DNA from: Glebionis coronaria
Lineage: Eukaryota > Streptophyta > Magnoliopsida > Asterales > Asteraceae
Length of the DNA: 64,000 nucleotides
Assembly (NCBI GenBank): GCA_025667525.1
Contig: CM046878.1
Span: 101,695,237-101,759,236 of the forward strand
Direction: 5' to 3'
Shown: positions 45,725 through 58,312 of the stretch, piece after piece
How positions within the stretch are numbered: position 1 is the stretch's first letter
Layout of the letters: each line of letters begins with the position of its first letter
Position numbers and translations under genes: made by a program
Notes under the pieces: generated by a model
What the model saw: the letters and a program-made list of their open reading frames with translations, nothing else
Told to the model about the DNA's origin: nothing
Database searches by the model: none

Positions 45725-48670
45725 CGATTATAATGTTTTATTCAATGTGTATGTATTTTTAATGACTAAAATTGAGTAATTTGCCTCAATTCAACACCAA
45801 CTTCTGGAAACTCGAATTCAAAACATCCAATTGGTCGATATCTGTGAAATAAAGAAGTTTTTAGATACTATAAATACAATGAAAAAATAATAAAATTAAG
45901 CTCGTATCAAAAAGAGGCAAAGATTGACTAATGAGATCAATTAAGCTTCATCATTTCTTCTTTCATTGATTCATTTCCTATACATTCAAATCATTATTGG
46001 AGATGCCGACACGAAAATCGCCCATTTCGAAATCCGTATTAGAAAATACTCATTAAATAAGTGGGTTATTGTGTTTTTACAAAGAAGATAAGTAGTTTTA
46101 ATTGAACGGACGAAAAGGAGTTGCTTATTCGAATATACGTGCTTAGGTGAAATAAGTAGTTCTAATATGTTTTTTGGGAGTTAGTTAAGTGAAAATAATT
46201 ATTTGATTACCACTTTAATAAATCCAAACATTATTTCTAGCTAATATAAAGCCTAATATAAACTCATACTCTGCTTTAAAATGAGTGATACTTTTTCTTG
46301 TAATCTTAAATATAGGCCAAGGATCCTAAAAGGTTTATGACCAGACCGGTTATGAAATCTACCAAAACTTGCATGTTTGACACTTAATTGCCTTAGGTAT
46401 GATTTATCAAGAACACCTAAAGGTAAAACATTAACTATTATCGCAAAACATCATTGACACTTTCGGTTACCAATATGCCAAAGTTCTATTTTTGGATAAT
46501 AAGTATTATGACCTTTATTGCACTTTCAGTTAGACATCTTCAAAGAAGCTACCCTTAACCAACTAAATTGACCCTAAGAAATAAAGAAACATCTCATGAA
46601 ACTATTTTTTTCCAGCTACTGAGCTTATCAGATGGTTTAGGAACAAAAAATAGTGGTTAAGCATAATCGACCCGTTATATGATTCAGTTAACATGACTGG
46701 CCCATTTGCAGAATAATGATAAAGATGACATTAAAAACATTAAAAATTATAGCTACCAATTATAATAAGATTTTCTATGCAATCATAGAGGCAAAAGGCA
46801 ATAACTACTACATCTTAATTAGTTTCTCCCATTTTATTTTCTCATAAAGTTTAAATACATCCTCACTTTATACATGAAGTCTAAACGCTAAATGATGCAA
46901 GTACCGGCACTACGTTCTTAAGCTTTTTTGGAGAAGAAATGAAAAGAAAGAAAAGACCAACTTCCTAAATAGTTAATATCACGTATGAATTCCACAGGGT
47001 GGTTTAATCTTCTTAGAAGTATTTATTCTAATAAGAAATTCCTTGGAGGCCGAAATTTCAATAAGCAATCCCAAACGACCCTTATAAGTAGAGTGAAAAT
47101 CCATTCAACATTCTAACTAATCCATACAACATGAATTAAAACATATACCTCTTTCCAGTTAGACACAAAAGGCTACCTTCATTGACTCAGTTTTTGTGCA
47201 TTGATCTACACTTATGCATCCATGATTGCGTTTATTAAACAATGCAATTCTCGAGGAGTTAATGGCATCCGCTGCGACCTTTTCCATTCAACTCTGCCTT
47301 ACTCGCCTAACATCATTGAAAAGCATTTAAAAAAAACAATCGACACGCTTCAATTCATAATCAGACATTAAGCACATCTTTGTGTAGTCCCAAGCATCAT
47401 TTACATCAACTACGCATCTTCAGCAAAGCTGATTATTTCTCAACAAATTATTCGATGTCGCAATATTAGATAAGCACTTTTACCAATCAGAAAGACGACT
47501 TAAATGGACAGATTCATATCATTATATATGGAGACCAGGGCATACATCAAATTTCAAATATCATAAACTATATAGATATGATATCAGAATTTAACCATAT
47601 CCAATTTACTTACCTCCTTTTTTTCTTGCTATATAGATATGATCAAGTTCTCAATTTCCTCTGTGATCCTTTGTCTATAAAACATAAAAAAAAGATTTAT
47701 ATATACTCTTTCTTTATTGTTTCATACATATCATAAACTACTCTTGCAATCCTAATAGGATACAATAATACATTGTAGACCCGTGGAATATAAAATCACA
47801 TGAAGACAAACACATATACTTCGCTCGAACATGAAACGGAGCCAAAGTAACCGTTAATCAAGAAACCAAGCCAAAGTGATAATGACACATTAGCAATGTA
47901 GGCTGGAACTTCATATAGCAATATCAGTTCATTACACATAAGCTTAAAAAAGATCATGCTCCTGTTAGCTGAATCAACAGTGCCAAAACCTTTAAAAAGA
48001 CATTGTTCTATCACATCTTCTGACCAAATTTGTACTCGTTTCATGTTCTTAAAGATCGAGAATCAATAATAATGTCTAACAAATATCATAAATAATTACC
48101 TGGTATTGAAATTCTATTTTGCTTTATAAACAATTCGCTTCATATCAGGTTCAATAAGTAAATTTGACACCCGTAAACACAATTAAGAAAAAAATTGATT
48201 AATTACAAATTTCCTTCACACACATTTTATCAAACACGTGATGTGCATAGAAGACTCGCATCAATTTGTCACAAATCTAGCTGAAAACTAAATTCCAAAT
48301 GAGACATAAAAACTGACTATTGAATCGATACTAAATTGAATCGATGTCTAAATTTGATTTGATGAAGATTAAGAAGCATAAGAAATTACCTTAGAGCTTG
48401 TGTTTGTGGCGGAGATGCAGAATTGTCACCCCTGGACAATGAATGACGTGATCAAGATCAGTAGTTGAGTTTAATCTGTATGATCAAAAAATAAAATTAT
48501 CGAATTGAAAATAATCAAAGCCAGTTATATATTATTAACTGAATCGAAACAATAAACAAAACACAAAACACCAAAACAGTTTTACAACGGGATTTAGATA
48601 TATACCCTGGAAAATGAACATATCAAAGTGTTTGGTGTGAGAATTGAAACTAATATTAGTTTATATAGGG
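45725..48670. other. long AT-rich region, possible non-coding transcript on the minus strand
   Basis: No recognisable protein. On the minus strand a CCTATATAAAC box (about 48660-48670) is followed by CA-rich sequence and an exon-like stretch (about 48393-48438) ending in TCTAAG|GTAATT, a good splice donor. A frame of 82 codons at 47796-48044 matches no family I know. This could be a transcribed locus; evidence is weak. Confidence 0.3.
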
Positions 48671-49330
48671 AAGAAGAATTGAAACTGAATAGGTGGGGAG
48701 CGTGTAAAAGAAGGCGTTTTTTTTCAAAAAAATTCAAACCGGTTTAATTGAACTAAATATAGTAAATTTTTTATTGGGTTTTTAATGTAACACGTTTTTA
48801 TTGCACTAATTATGGTAAATGTTTTTTACTTGTAAACTAAAACTCTTTTTTTGTTAAAATTATTTTTATAATAATAGTTATTACAAAAAATACAATTTGA
48901 AAGGCTTGTTAAAAGTTGATATACACAAAATAAATTACATAAAATATTTTGTTTTTTGTTATATACAAAAAAAAAAGTAATGAGTTTATCACGAGTTTCT
49001 GATTTTTTTTTATACACAAAATAAATTTACATAAGAAACGAATACAAAAAAAGTTTTTTTAAATATACACAAAATAAATTTACATAAAATACGCATACAA
49101 GAAAAGTTTTTTTTCATATACACAAAATATAGGTATATAAAAAAACGAATACATAATATTTTTTTATGAATAAATCTTTACGAAAATATATTTAAAGAAT
49201 GAAAAATGTTTGAAACTGATAAAATATTTCAAAAATTCATTTAATGAGAAAAGAATATCAGACTAAAAAATAAAGGTTGTAAAATTATTTTGAGTTTTTT
49301 TAATGGAGTTAATTGTGGAAATGAATTAAA
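48671..49330. other. very AT-rich, no gene
   Basis: Repeated ACACAAAATAAATTTACATA words near 48925, 49015, 49065 and 49120 form a loose tandem repeat with a period of about 50-60 bases. No coding. Confidence 0.5.
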
Positions 49331-49544
49331 TTGTTCTTTGTATTGAGGTCTTGTACATAGTTTATTTATGGTAGGCATTTTAATTCTTTCATTTAATTCT
49401 TATGCTTTAAAGAGTTGTAACATATTCTGTTTTATTATATAAAATAGATTAATACAACATTAATTAATAATGCTTAACGTTTTATGTGTGCGACTCGTTA
49501 GGCTCGAGATGACTTCCGAACATATATTATTACGTGTGCATAAT

Positions 49545-49560
49545 CCAACAACCCCCACTT
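49545..49560 (-). other. polypurine tract and 3' LTR start of Copia remnant
   Basis: On the minus strand AAGTGGGGGT is followed by TGTTGGATTATGC, the usual join of purine tract and LTR. The LTR would run to lower coordinates, but its end was not found. Confidence 0.55.
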
Positions 49561-49772
49561 GGACATGTGATAATAATATAATAACATTGGTTAGCGTCTA
49601 GCAACACATCAATGCTCCTAGAAACTCTCGAGTGTAGTTTTCTATAAAGCACATTTAAATGACCTAAAACATTTATAATCACTTTGTTTCTCAAATGTTA
49701 TGTTAATACGTAGTAATGGATATGCATCAAAGTCATTCCATTTAACTATTAAGTTTCTCGTATTACATAATT

Positions 49773-51159
49773 GAGTAAATTACACCGTTCGTCCTTGTGG
49801 TTTGGTTGACCAACAAGTTTCGTCCTTTGACAAAAAAAACGCACCACTCGTCCTTAAGTGTGAAACGTTATGTATCATTGGTCCTTCACTTTAACGGGTC
49901 ACACTAGCCATCGTTAAATATCTCCATATAAGACCTACATGAGGGTATTCTAGTCTTTTTAACGATGAGCTTCATCTTTCATCCTTTATTTTTTTTCTTT
50001 TGCTTGTTTCTTCTTCCTCACTGATCACCAACACGTCACCCTAATATTCTACTACCATTTAATCCATTTCTATCACAAAAATTCTTTCTCGTCATCTTAA
50101 AAAAATCTATACAAAAATAAAGGCTTCACTTATTTATTAGTCTTTATGTAGTAGACCCATCATCACTAGTCAACATACTCTTGCTTGTTCTTCATCTTTT
50201 CTCGTCTATCATTTCCCCACCACCACAATCATCATCTATCAATCTCTCCACACACATCAAAGATATTACCAACAATACCACTTCTTACTTGTTTGACTTC
50301 TTTCTTTTCCCCAACACTAAACCAACCATCACTCTTTTCTTCACCTTGCGGTCACTGAATCACTGACCCACTGTCACGATGGCATTTATATGAAGGGAGT
50401 GGGGTTGCAGTGGTGGAACGAGGGCTGTAGTAATGGTGGTGGTGGTTATGTTGATACTATTTTTTCCGTTAGGACTTTTTTGGATCAACCGGTGACTTTG
50501 TTAAAAAACACAAAAGTCACAAATCTTGAATCTTATTATAAAACAAATTATGTTATGTTTTCAGTTTGTTTCCAATAGAATAGGCTTAAATAAGTCTATG
50601 CGTTATTTCTCACATCTGTAAGTTCTTGACAGTCAATAAAACTAATTGAATAATTTCTATGGTGGTGGCATCGAGGGTGAATCTGGTGGTCGTGGTGGCC
50701 GTATATGTAGGTTTTATGATCATTTTGGGTTTGTGTGATTTATGCTACAACGAGAGGAATAAGATTTTTAATTCGTTTTTATGTATGTGGTGATGGGTAT
50801 TTTAATTTTCCTAAAAAAATCTCAAATAAATACGATGATTAGCGATTGCGAAGGTGGTCGGAAGAGGTGTGAGTGGAAGAATGATGGTGGCGGTGAATAT
50901 GAAAATCATATGTAGTGATGGTTTGAAGATGAAGATGACGAGATATTAAGTATGTGGGGATAAAGACAAAAAAACAAGACTAAAATTACTGTTGTACCCT
51001 CATATATAATGACTTAATGACAGTTTATGAAATTCGTTAATGCGAATGACCAACGATACATAACGTTTCACACTTAAGGACGAATGGTGCAGTTTTTTTG
51101 TCAAATGACGAAACTCGTCGGTCAACGCAAACCACAAGGACGAATGGTGTAATTTACTC
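49773..51159. mobile_element. Mutator-like TIR element
   Basis: 1387 bp with inverted ends of about 170 bases starting GAGTAAATTACACC(G/A)TTCG, then TCCTTGTGGTTTG, and a perfect 9-bp duplication TACATAATT at 49764-49772 and 51160-51168. A 9-bp duplication with long TIRs is typical of MULEs. No transposase is seen; the interior has GGTGG/CCACC-rich parts and short frames of no known family. It is nested in the 3' part of a Copia remnant. Confidence 0.88.
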
Positions 51160-51779
51160 TACATAATTTAATCAAGATTATCAATCTAATCGATAAAAAT
51201 CTAGATAACCCTTGGGTATGGTCATACACACATTTGATTAACTGAACGAGGGGCCAAGTAGCATCATTCTTCAAACCTCGTTGAATGAACAAATTATATC
51301 TTGACTACATGTGCCTCTTACATGCTTCAAGATACAAATGATTATAACTTTTATTACTACCTTGTTAAGGATATCGTTAGAACTATATCAAAAAGTATCA
51401 TTCACATATAAGACCTTTTTGCATCTCAAGTCAAAGGATTTAGTAATGTAAATCATTTACAAATTTCACTTAAAGACAATGATCTATAAAGTGGTTGTCT
51501 TGTTAGTAGGAGATGTCCAATACGAAACTTTTGAATATTGTGTGAGTTGGTGAACCGTTCTTACATATTCTACGAATATTACCAACACTCAAATATGTCT
51601 TAATTCAATTATATTCTCATACAATTGATTAACATAGACTATTTAGAATAACATATTATTCAAAGATTTATATATGTAAAAATAGGACCAACAAATATTA
51701 ATGAACGCGAACATATCTAATGCTTCAATTCATAAAATAAATATTGTTTAACAATATCCTTTATCCAAATACTAAAATA

Positions 51780-52795
51780 AAAATTGCATGAAATTACTAG
51801 TAGGACGAAGTCCCATGCTCCTAGCATGTTGAGTAAGATTTTTATCAGGTAAAACCTTCGTAAAAGGATCTGCTAGATAATTATCTGTATGAACTTTACC
51901 TAGATCAATTTTACCCAATTTGATACGTTCACGAACATAGTGATATCTCTTTTGGCCGTGTCAGACGCCTTTCTGAACTCCAGGTTTGTTAGCAATCATG
52001 ATTGCACTTGAATTTTCAAAATACATCTTTATAGGTTCGTCATTAGTAGGAACTACGCCAAATTATCCAATAAACTTCCTCATCCAAATAGTTTCCTTTG
52101 CAGCTTCAGAAGCAACGATATATTCAGCTTCTGTGGCAGATCGTGCACTAGTACTTTGATTGGAGCTCTTCCATACTATCGCCCCTCCGTTTAAACCGAA
52201 AACATACCTAGTTTGAGATTTAGTGTCACCTCGGTTGGTTTTGAATCCATCATCACAATAACAATTAACTTGCAGCTTAGCTTCAGGATTTCTACCCTAA
52301 ACCAAAAACGTATCTTTAGTATTTCTTAAATACTTAAGAATATTTTTCACAGCAATCCAGTGACTTTCACCTGGATTTTGTTTAAATCGGCTTGCAATAT
52401 TTTGCGCAAACGCAACATCAGGTCTTATGCACCTCACAACATACATAATAGATCCTACAGCCGAAGCATAAGTAACATTATGCATACCTTTCATCTCATT
52501 AGATGTAGTAGCACATTGTGTTATATTTAAGTCACATTGCACTTGCATAGGAATGAGACCACACCTGAATTTATCCATCCTATACATCTTCAAGATCTTA
52601 TCAAGATATGTATTTTGACTTAGTCCAATTAACCGCTTTGATCTATCTTTATAGATTTTGATTCCAAGAATAAATGTCGCTTCCCCTAAATCTTTCATAG
52701 AAAAACACTTTCAAGATAGGTATTTACCTCGTGTACACTTGGAATATGATTTCTCATAGTGATTATGTCATCAACATATAAGATTAGGAAAACAA
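51780..52795 (-). pseudogene. Copia reverse transcriptase/RNase H fragment
   Basis: From 52795 the frame begins IVFLILYVDDI (reverse transcriptase YVDD), then after a break MKDLGEATFILGIKIYKDRS.. and SIMYVVRCIRPDVAFAQNI; beyond a stop near 52297 come RNase H pieces (KSQTRYVFGLNGGAIVWKSS, ARSATEAEYIVAS, ADPFTKVL) with several stops. Gag, protease and integrase are absent; the 5' break lies exactly at a piece of NFD6 exon 1. The 3' part runs toward the purine tract at 49551-49560, interrupted by the MULE. Confidence 0.85.
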
Positions 52796-52853
52796 TGTTT
52801 AAAAGCGGATTTGATGTTTGAAAACGCTGATTTGTTTATGAATCTGCTGCATC
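52796..52853 (-). pseudogene. 58-bp copy of NFD6 exon 1 fragment
   Basis: 52796-52850 matches 37311-37365 at 54 of 55 positions and continues three bases further after loss of one TGC triplet. This is codons about 6-24 of the NFD6-like protein. Orientation is the same (minus). It joins directly to Copia reverse transcriptase sequence at 52795. Confidence 0.85.
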
Positions 52854-52859
52854 CATGAC

Positions 52860-54889
52860 ATTATCATATTGTTCACACAACTACATGTTGTATTGCTTGT
52901 ATTTATAATATGACTAGACTATAGACCCGCTGGCTTCGCGGATGGCAAAGAAAAAAGATTTATACAAAGTACTTTACTTAATGTGTATAACAAAAAAGAA
53001 TCGAATGCCATTTAAACATGTTTGTAATTGGTAGTATACTACATATGTTAAGCTGGCAAGCTGTATAAAAAGAGTAGTATGACTCTGCAAAAGACCTAAC
53101 TCCATCTTTACATGAAGCAATCTTGCCATATAGTTTTTGCTAAAACTTTTGTGTTTCGTTTCCCATTTCATTAGCATGACTCTGTAAAAGACTTAACTCC
53201 ATCTTGAGCACTCTGATGGTCTAGTGGATGACTCAGCGAGATCCAAGTTTCCTCTGAGCCTGTGATTCTCTTCGAAATCAATTGCCACTTCTTTGTGCAA
53301 TTTTTCTGTTGGTGGACTTTGACTTGCTGAAAATTTTCTCTTGACGCTATCGACGTCATGAATGTTTTAATTTTATGATGCATCTGATGACCCGTCTAAT
53401 GTTACATGTGAATCTGAACATTCTTCATGTATGTTTGTTTCCTCTCAAAGTTGTGCTTGGGTCTAGGCATAGTTAATAAACACAAAGAATTTAGCAATGA
53501 AAACAGAATAGTCACGTAGCATGTAAATATGATGAAAAATAAGAGCTTACCTTAATACCTTATTCATGTGATCATCAAGCATGTGTAGCTCAGAAGATGA
53601 TAGCCAGGACATTTAAGAAATACGAAATCTAAAGCATAAGGCATTTAAGGAGAGGGCAATAGCCAGGATAAAGAAATCTGCTAAAAAATACAAAAAGTTA
53701 ACTAAGAAGGCTACACAGCCAAAAATAAGATTGTTTAAATCAGATCCAAACATTGTCATTATAAATGCATACAAAAATACATAATATACATAACACATAG
53801 CAACTCTAATAAACATTTTTACAAGCTGCAACAAATTAAAAATAAGACATATGCTGAAGAATATTATGAAAACCATTTGCAAATATTGAAAATGAAACCA
53901 CCAATAATGCATTACTCTTGTACCCACATGATCATATAAAAATGAGTAGTGGGAACTCCTGCAACAATGGTTCAATGTAGTCTAATCTACTTGCCTGTTC
54001 ACACATGTTGTTTCTTAGTTTTATGGTTTTGATATATTGCAAAGTTTAATTGCTTACATGTGAGATAAAAAAAGACTAAACTAGTCATTTTTAAATGCAT
54101 ACTTGTTTGGAAGGGTCAAGTCATTTTGGATTTGCTTTAACATATTTCTACTTTATGGTTATAAGTTTTCCGAGATGGCTTCTCCTAAGAAATTTATGTA
54201 GACTTAAGCTTAACTCATAACCCGATAACCCGAATCACCGACCCAAATCTAACCCGAACCCGAGCTGACAGCCCGATTCCGTACAAGGTTGTGTTGTGGG
54301 TGATTTTTTTGTTAATCAAAACCCGAACCAACCTGACTTGATATCACGAGTAATAATGCGGCCTGATAATGCTCGATATCCCCGACCCAACATACTCCTA
54401 ATTGCATAAAGAGTAAATAAAAAGTCTTACTTTAGTTGTATTAAAAATAGCTTATAAGAGCAGTAAAATGAGTACTAAAAATAGCATAAAAGAGTAGTAA
54501 AATCAGCATCCAAAGAACATACAAAGTGATTTGTTGCTGATATTTATAATATGATTAGGATGTTTTTTTGGGATGTTGAATATTATTAAGGCTTCATCAG
54601 CAAGGAGTATGAGCAAATTAAGAAACTCAACAAAAGTCATCTATAATTAAAATCTGTATAAAAAAAGGTTTTAAAGACTTAGCATAAGACTGTGGGGCTT
54701 CAGTTTGCGGTCAATCTAACATGTCATATAACATTACACGTTTCATCCCGAACTTGCTACTACCCGTTACCCACCTTGCCCGACCCATCCATTTTGTACC
54801 TTCACACGAAAGTAAATATCAGATTCCATTTATTCAAATATCCAAATAGCCCCCAAATTATCAGATTATATATATATAGATGAAGTTGT
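52860..54889. other. no gene recognised
   Basis: A short repeated stretch TAGCATGACTCTG(T/C)AAAAGAC occurs near 53075 and 53175. 54210-54380 is CCCGAACC-rich like other element remnants here. Minus-strand frames at 53171-53383 and 53613-53975 match nothing I know. Confidence 0.4.
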
Positions 54890-56560
54890 GTCAGATTCTC
54901 AATATCCAGATAGGTACATAAAGTTAGGCCTTAGATTACACACATGTTATTAACCATATTATGAATACAAAACCCAAGCTATTCTGCAAAACAACACCGT
55001 AAATGAAATAGAATGGCAAAGCGTTTATTAATGAGTGTATACTTGTGGAAGCACCAGAAAAGACGTCGTACATCAAACTCTTCAGAATTCCGGTGATCAC
55101 GTGCTGTCATATAAAACATAAAAAATTCAGTTACATATGAGGCAGTTTAGAAATATTCAGTTTTACACAAAATATTAAAAATATACATTCAAGTCTTATA
55201 CGAGAGTGAGTCTTCATAAATCTGACAAGGTAAATGCATATCCCAAGTATCCGAAGTCAATCAACACCTATAGTTCATGAATCGTATGTAACAAAAAAAT
55301 TAAGTCAACATGATCCATGTCTCCTTAATTTGCATTTCAGGTAATAAAACCAAAATAGGAAAAATTAGCTATATACAAAAGACCTTCTTCCCAATTTGGC
55401 CTATATCTCTATTACCAAAGCAAAGATAACAAACTAAACCTGAAAAAACATAGACAGTGTACCATCCGATTGACTTCAAAAACATACAAAGATAACTAGA
55501 GGTGATTCGGCATACATTTCAATAAAACATAGAGATGTCTTCACTATTCTTTCTAATAAAAAATACTTAAAGTAGCACTTGACTACAACGGGGATTATCT
55601 ATATAAATGTAAACTACAAGAGATGAAGTGACTCGTCGTTATCATGTAAAAAACACGCTGAAGAGACTGAAAAAAGTTATTCCCCTATTCGAGTTGCATG
55701 TGTATGATAGTGGACTTGGACCCGTGAACTTATTAGGACGACGAATGGCAGACTCAGCGGCCATAAAGAAAAGCATAAAAAGATAGTATAAAAAAAATAA
55801 GATTAATAACTTCATTAATGTAAATACTTTACATTCAGATCTCAAAATAGATCACTTGCAACACCTTCTTACTTATCGCAAACTAAGTCTATATGACTAT
55901 TATCAAGTGTAGTTATAATACATACATATGAGATTTTGTTGCAATCAGAATATCCAAAAAGCTACATTGTGTTAGGCATAACATTACCCACATGCTATTA
56001 AATTTAGATTTATGAACACAATACATGACCTCTACTAAAAGAGTTGTAAATGAAATAGAATGACAGAGTGTTAGTTGATGAGTGCATACCTTTGGAAGAA
56101 CCAGAATGATAGCGTAAATGATATGATGAACATTACAGTGATTTAGAACCTACAATATTCATGAATCGTATGTAAGAGAAAAAAAATCAAGTCAACACGA
56201 TCCATGTAGCATTAATTACCATTAAGGCAATAACACGAAAAGCGCCAAAATAACCTGTTACACACAAGACCTTCTTTTGTTTTGGGCCAATATCCTATCA
56301 GATCTCTATTACCAAAACAATGGTAACAAATTAAAATTGATAAAATAAAACGAACCATATAGATGAACAAGAAAACTGATGGTAGTGATTCGTTATTAAC
56401 TTCAAAAACATGTATATTCAAAAAGATTTTCTTTTTATTAGATATATATAGATTAGATGTGATCCGTCATTTACTTCAACAAAACATAAAGGCGTCTTCA
56501 CTATTCTCTTCTAATGCATCAGAGTTCTTGTTACAAAAGTGATTAATTGAGTGAGACATT
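54890..56560. repeat. tandem duplication, unit about 1.05 kb
   Basis: 54890-55560 and 55945-56520 share in order AATATCCA, GTAAATGAAATAGAATG, ATTCATGAATCGTATGTAA-type, AAGTCAACA(T/C)GATCCATGT, AAGACCTTCTT, ATCTCTATTACCAAA and GTCTTCACTATTCT. Divergence is moderate, with indels. No protein is encoded. Confidence 0.65.
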
Positions 56561-56569
56561 CTTACAAAC

Positions 56570-57692
56570 ACATTGGTAGGTATTAAAAAATATGACTCAT
56601 TGCACAACAGTCAACATAATGGGGTACCGGACTAAGAAGAGCAAACTCATGTAGAATTCAAAAATAAAAACACTATATCATTATAATCACATACCTCGCG
56701 ATTGTAGAACAAAAGGAAAAACTTGATACAAACAAATACTTTTCTTTATATATGCACCTGTAATAGACATTATGGCCCTGTAAAAACTTGATACAAACAA
56801 AATCAATAAACCTTAAAATAAATTAATCCTACAAACAAAGCGAATTTCTCTAACAAAATCAATGAACCTATCATAAATTCATAAAAGAGGCTAGATAAAT
56901 TTGAAAAATATGACATGGAAGTATTTGCTATAAAAAATTACAAATAAGAAGTTGCAACATCATGTACAACACAAAATCTTCAGTTCAATAAGATCCATTG
57001 AATCTACAATTGAGATGAGGAAGAAGATTAGAGCAAGTGATGAAGGTGAATCCAAACGGTTTAGAAAACACTTTAGAAAACGGTTTTACTATTCCTATTT
57101 TGAAGGTAGAAAAGTACTCGAGATGAATGTGGACAGAAAAGTGGGATGTGAAAATATGACGTAAGTTTATGACGTCAGAATAGGAGGATGTGGAATTCAA
57201 CAAGTTTTTCTTTTATTAAATATAAAGATGTTGTGCCTTACACAAGTGGGAGAAATCTCAAAGTTGTGCAAGGAACAACTTATAATTGGTTTCACTTGCC
57301 CTCAAAGTAAGAAAGCTAATAATTCTGCTAGGACTTGAACACACAAGATGTTGGTTGCCCTACTGTATTTATATGTCATGATATAGTGAAAAGCTACTTC
57401 AACTTTTACTACATGTTTAGTAAATATAATTATGGTTAAGTTATATTAAATCATAATTTTGAAATATAAAATTAACTTGAAATTACAATTGAACTTAAGA
57501 GTTTGCGTTCATGATTACTTTAGTTAGTATAATTATGTTTTCTTGTTAAGGCATAATTATCAAGTCTTTGAATGACTCATTGACTTATAACATAAAGTAT
57601 GTTGTAAAATAGTTATGTATTTTGTTAACACATACACACAAGGTCCTTGGATTATTCAACGACTAATAATGTATACTTGGTATGGTCTTTTT
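56570..57692. other. no gene recognised; possible SINE tail
   Basis: On the minus strand GTGTTCAAGTCCTAGCAG (about 57330-57347) looks like a Pol III B box in a SINE, followed by GAAACCAATTATAAG-type sequence, but no A box was found. Confidence 0.3.
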
Positions 57693-58304
57693 CAGGGCTG
57701 GATTTGAGGGTGTGCAAGGTGCTCGACCGCACAGGGCCTTCGTTTTTTAAAGGGCCCCAAATTTATAAGCGTGAAAGTTAATTTCGTATAATTGTAGCTT
57801 TAAATCGATGTTCCAATGATAAAGAATTTTAAATCCTGCCGAATACACGTTAAATTCAGTTACTTTGTTGTTATTTCAAAAATAAGTCAAAACAGAGCTA
57901 ACTAGGTCTCATCTCGAGGAAGAAGATGATAAAATAATGTCAAAAGCAGTTTATATCCCTAAGGTTTCGAATTTTTACAATTCTGTTCAAACTAGTAATA
58001 CTTTTTTCCATACAAGTACATAATAGAGTTAAGAGATTTGACAATCTAAACCCCATATTTTCCATATTGTTACAAATGAACCAATACTCCATTTTTAAAA
58101 TAATCTTAGTACTCATATACTTTGAAAAGTTTGGAAGGTGGTCTTAAAGAGTTGACAACGTTATTGTTTTTTTGTTACTCGTGATCTTGTATATAAAGCA
58201 TGTTTTCATCTATGTAGACAACGTCTCATATTTGCGAGCTCGTGGTAGTTATATCAAAGTAACAATTATGGCACAGGGCCCTTAAAATCCATGGGACGGC
58301 CCTG
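57693..58304. mobile_element. hAT-like non-autonomous element
   Basis: 612 bp; ends CAGGGCTG and, reversed, CAGGGCCGTCCC. Perfect 8-bp duplication GTCTTTTT at 57685-57692 and 58305-58312. An 8-bp duplication with CAGGG-type ends is typical of hAT elements. GGGCCC-rich subterminal sequence on both sides. No transposase frame. Confidence 0.88.
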
Positions 58305-58312
58305 GTCTTTTT

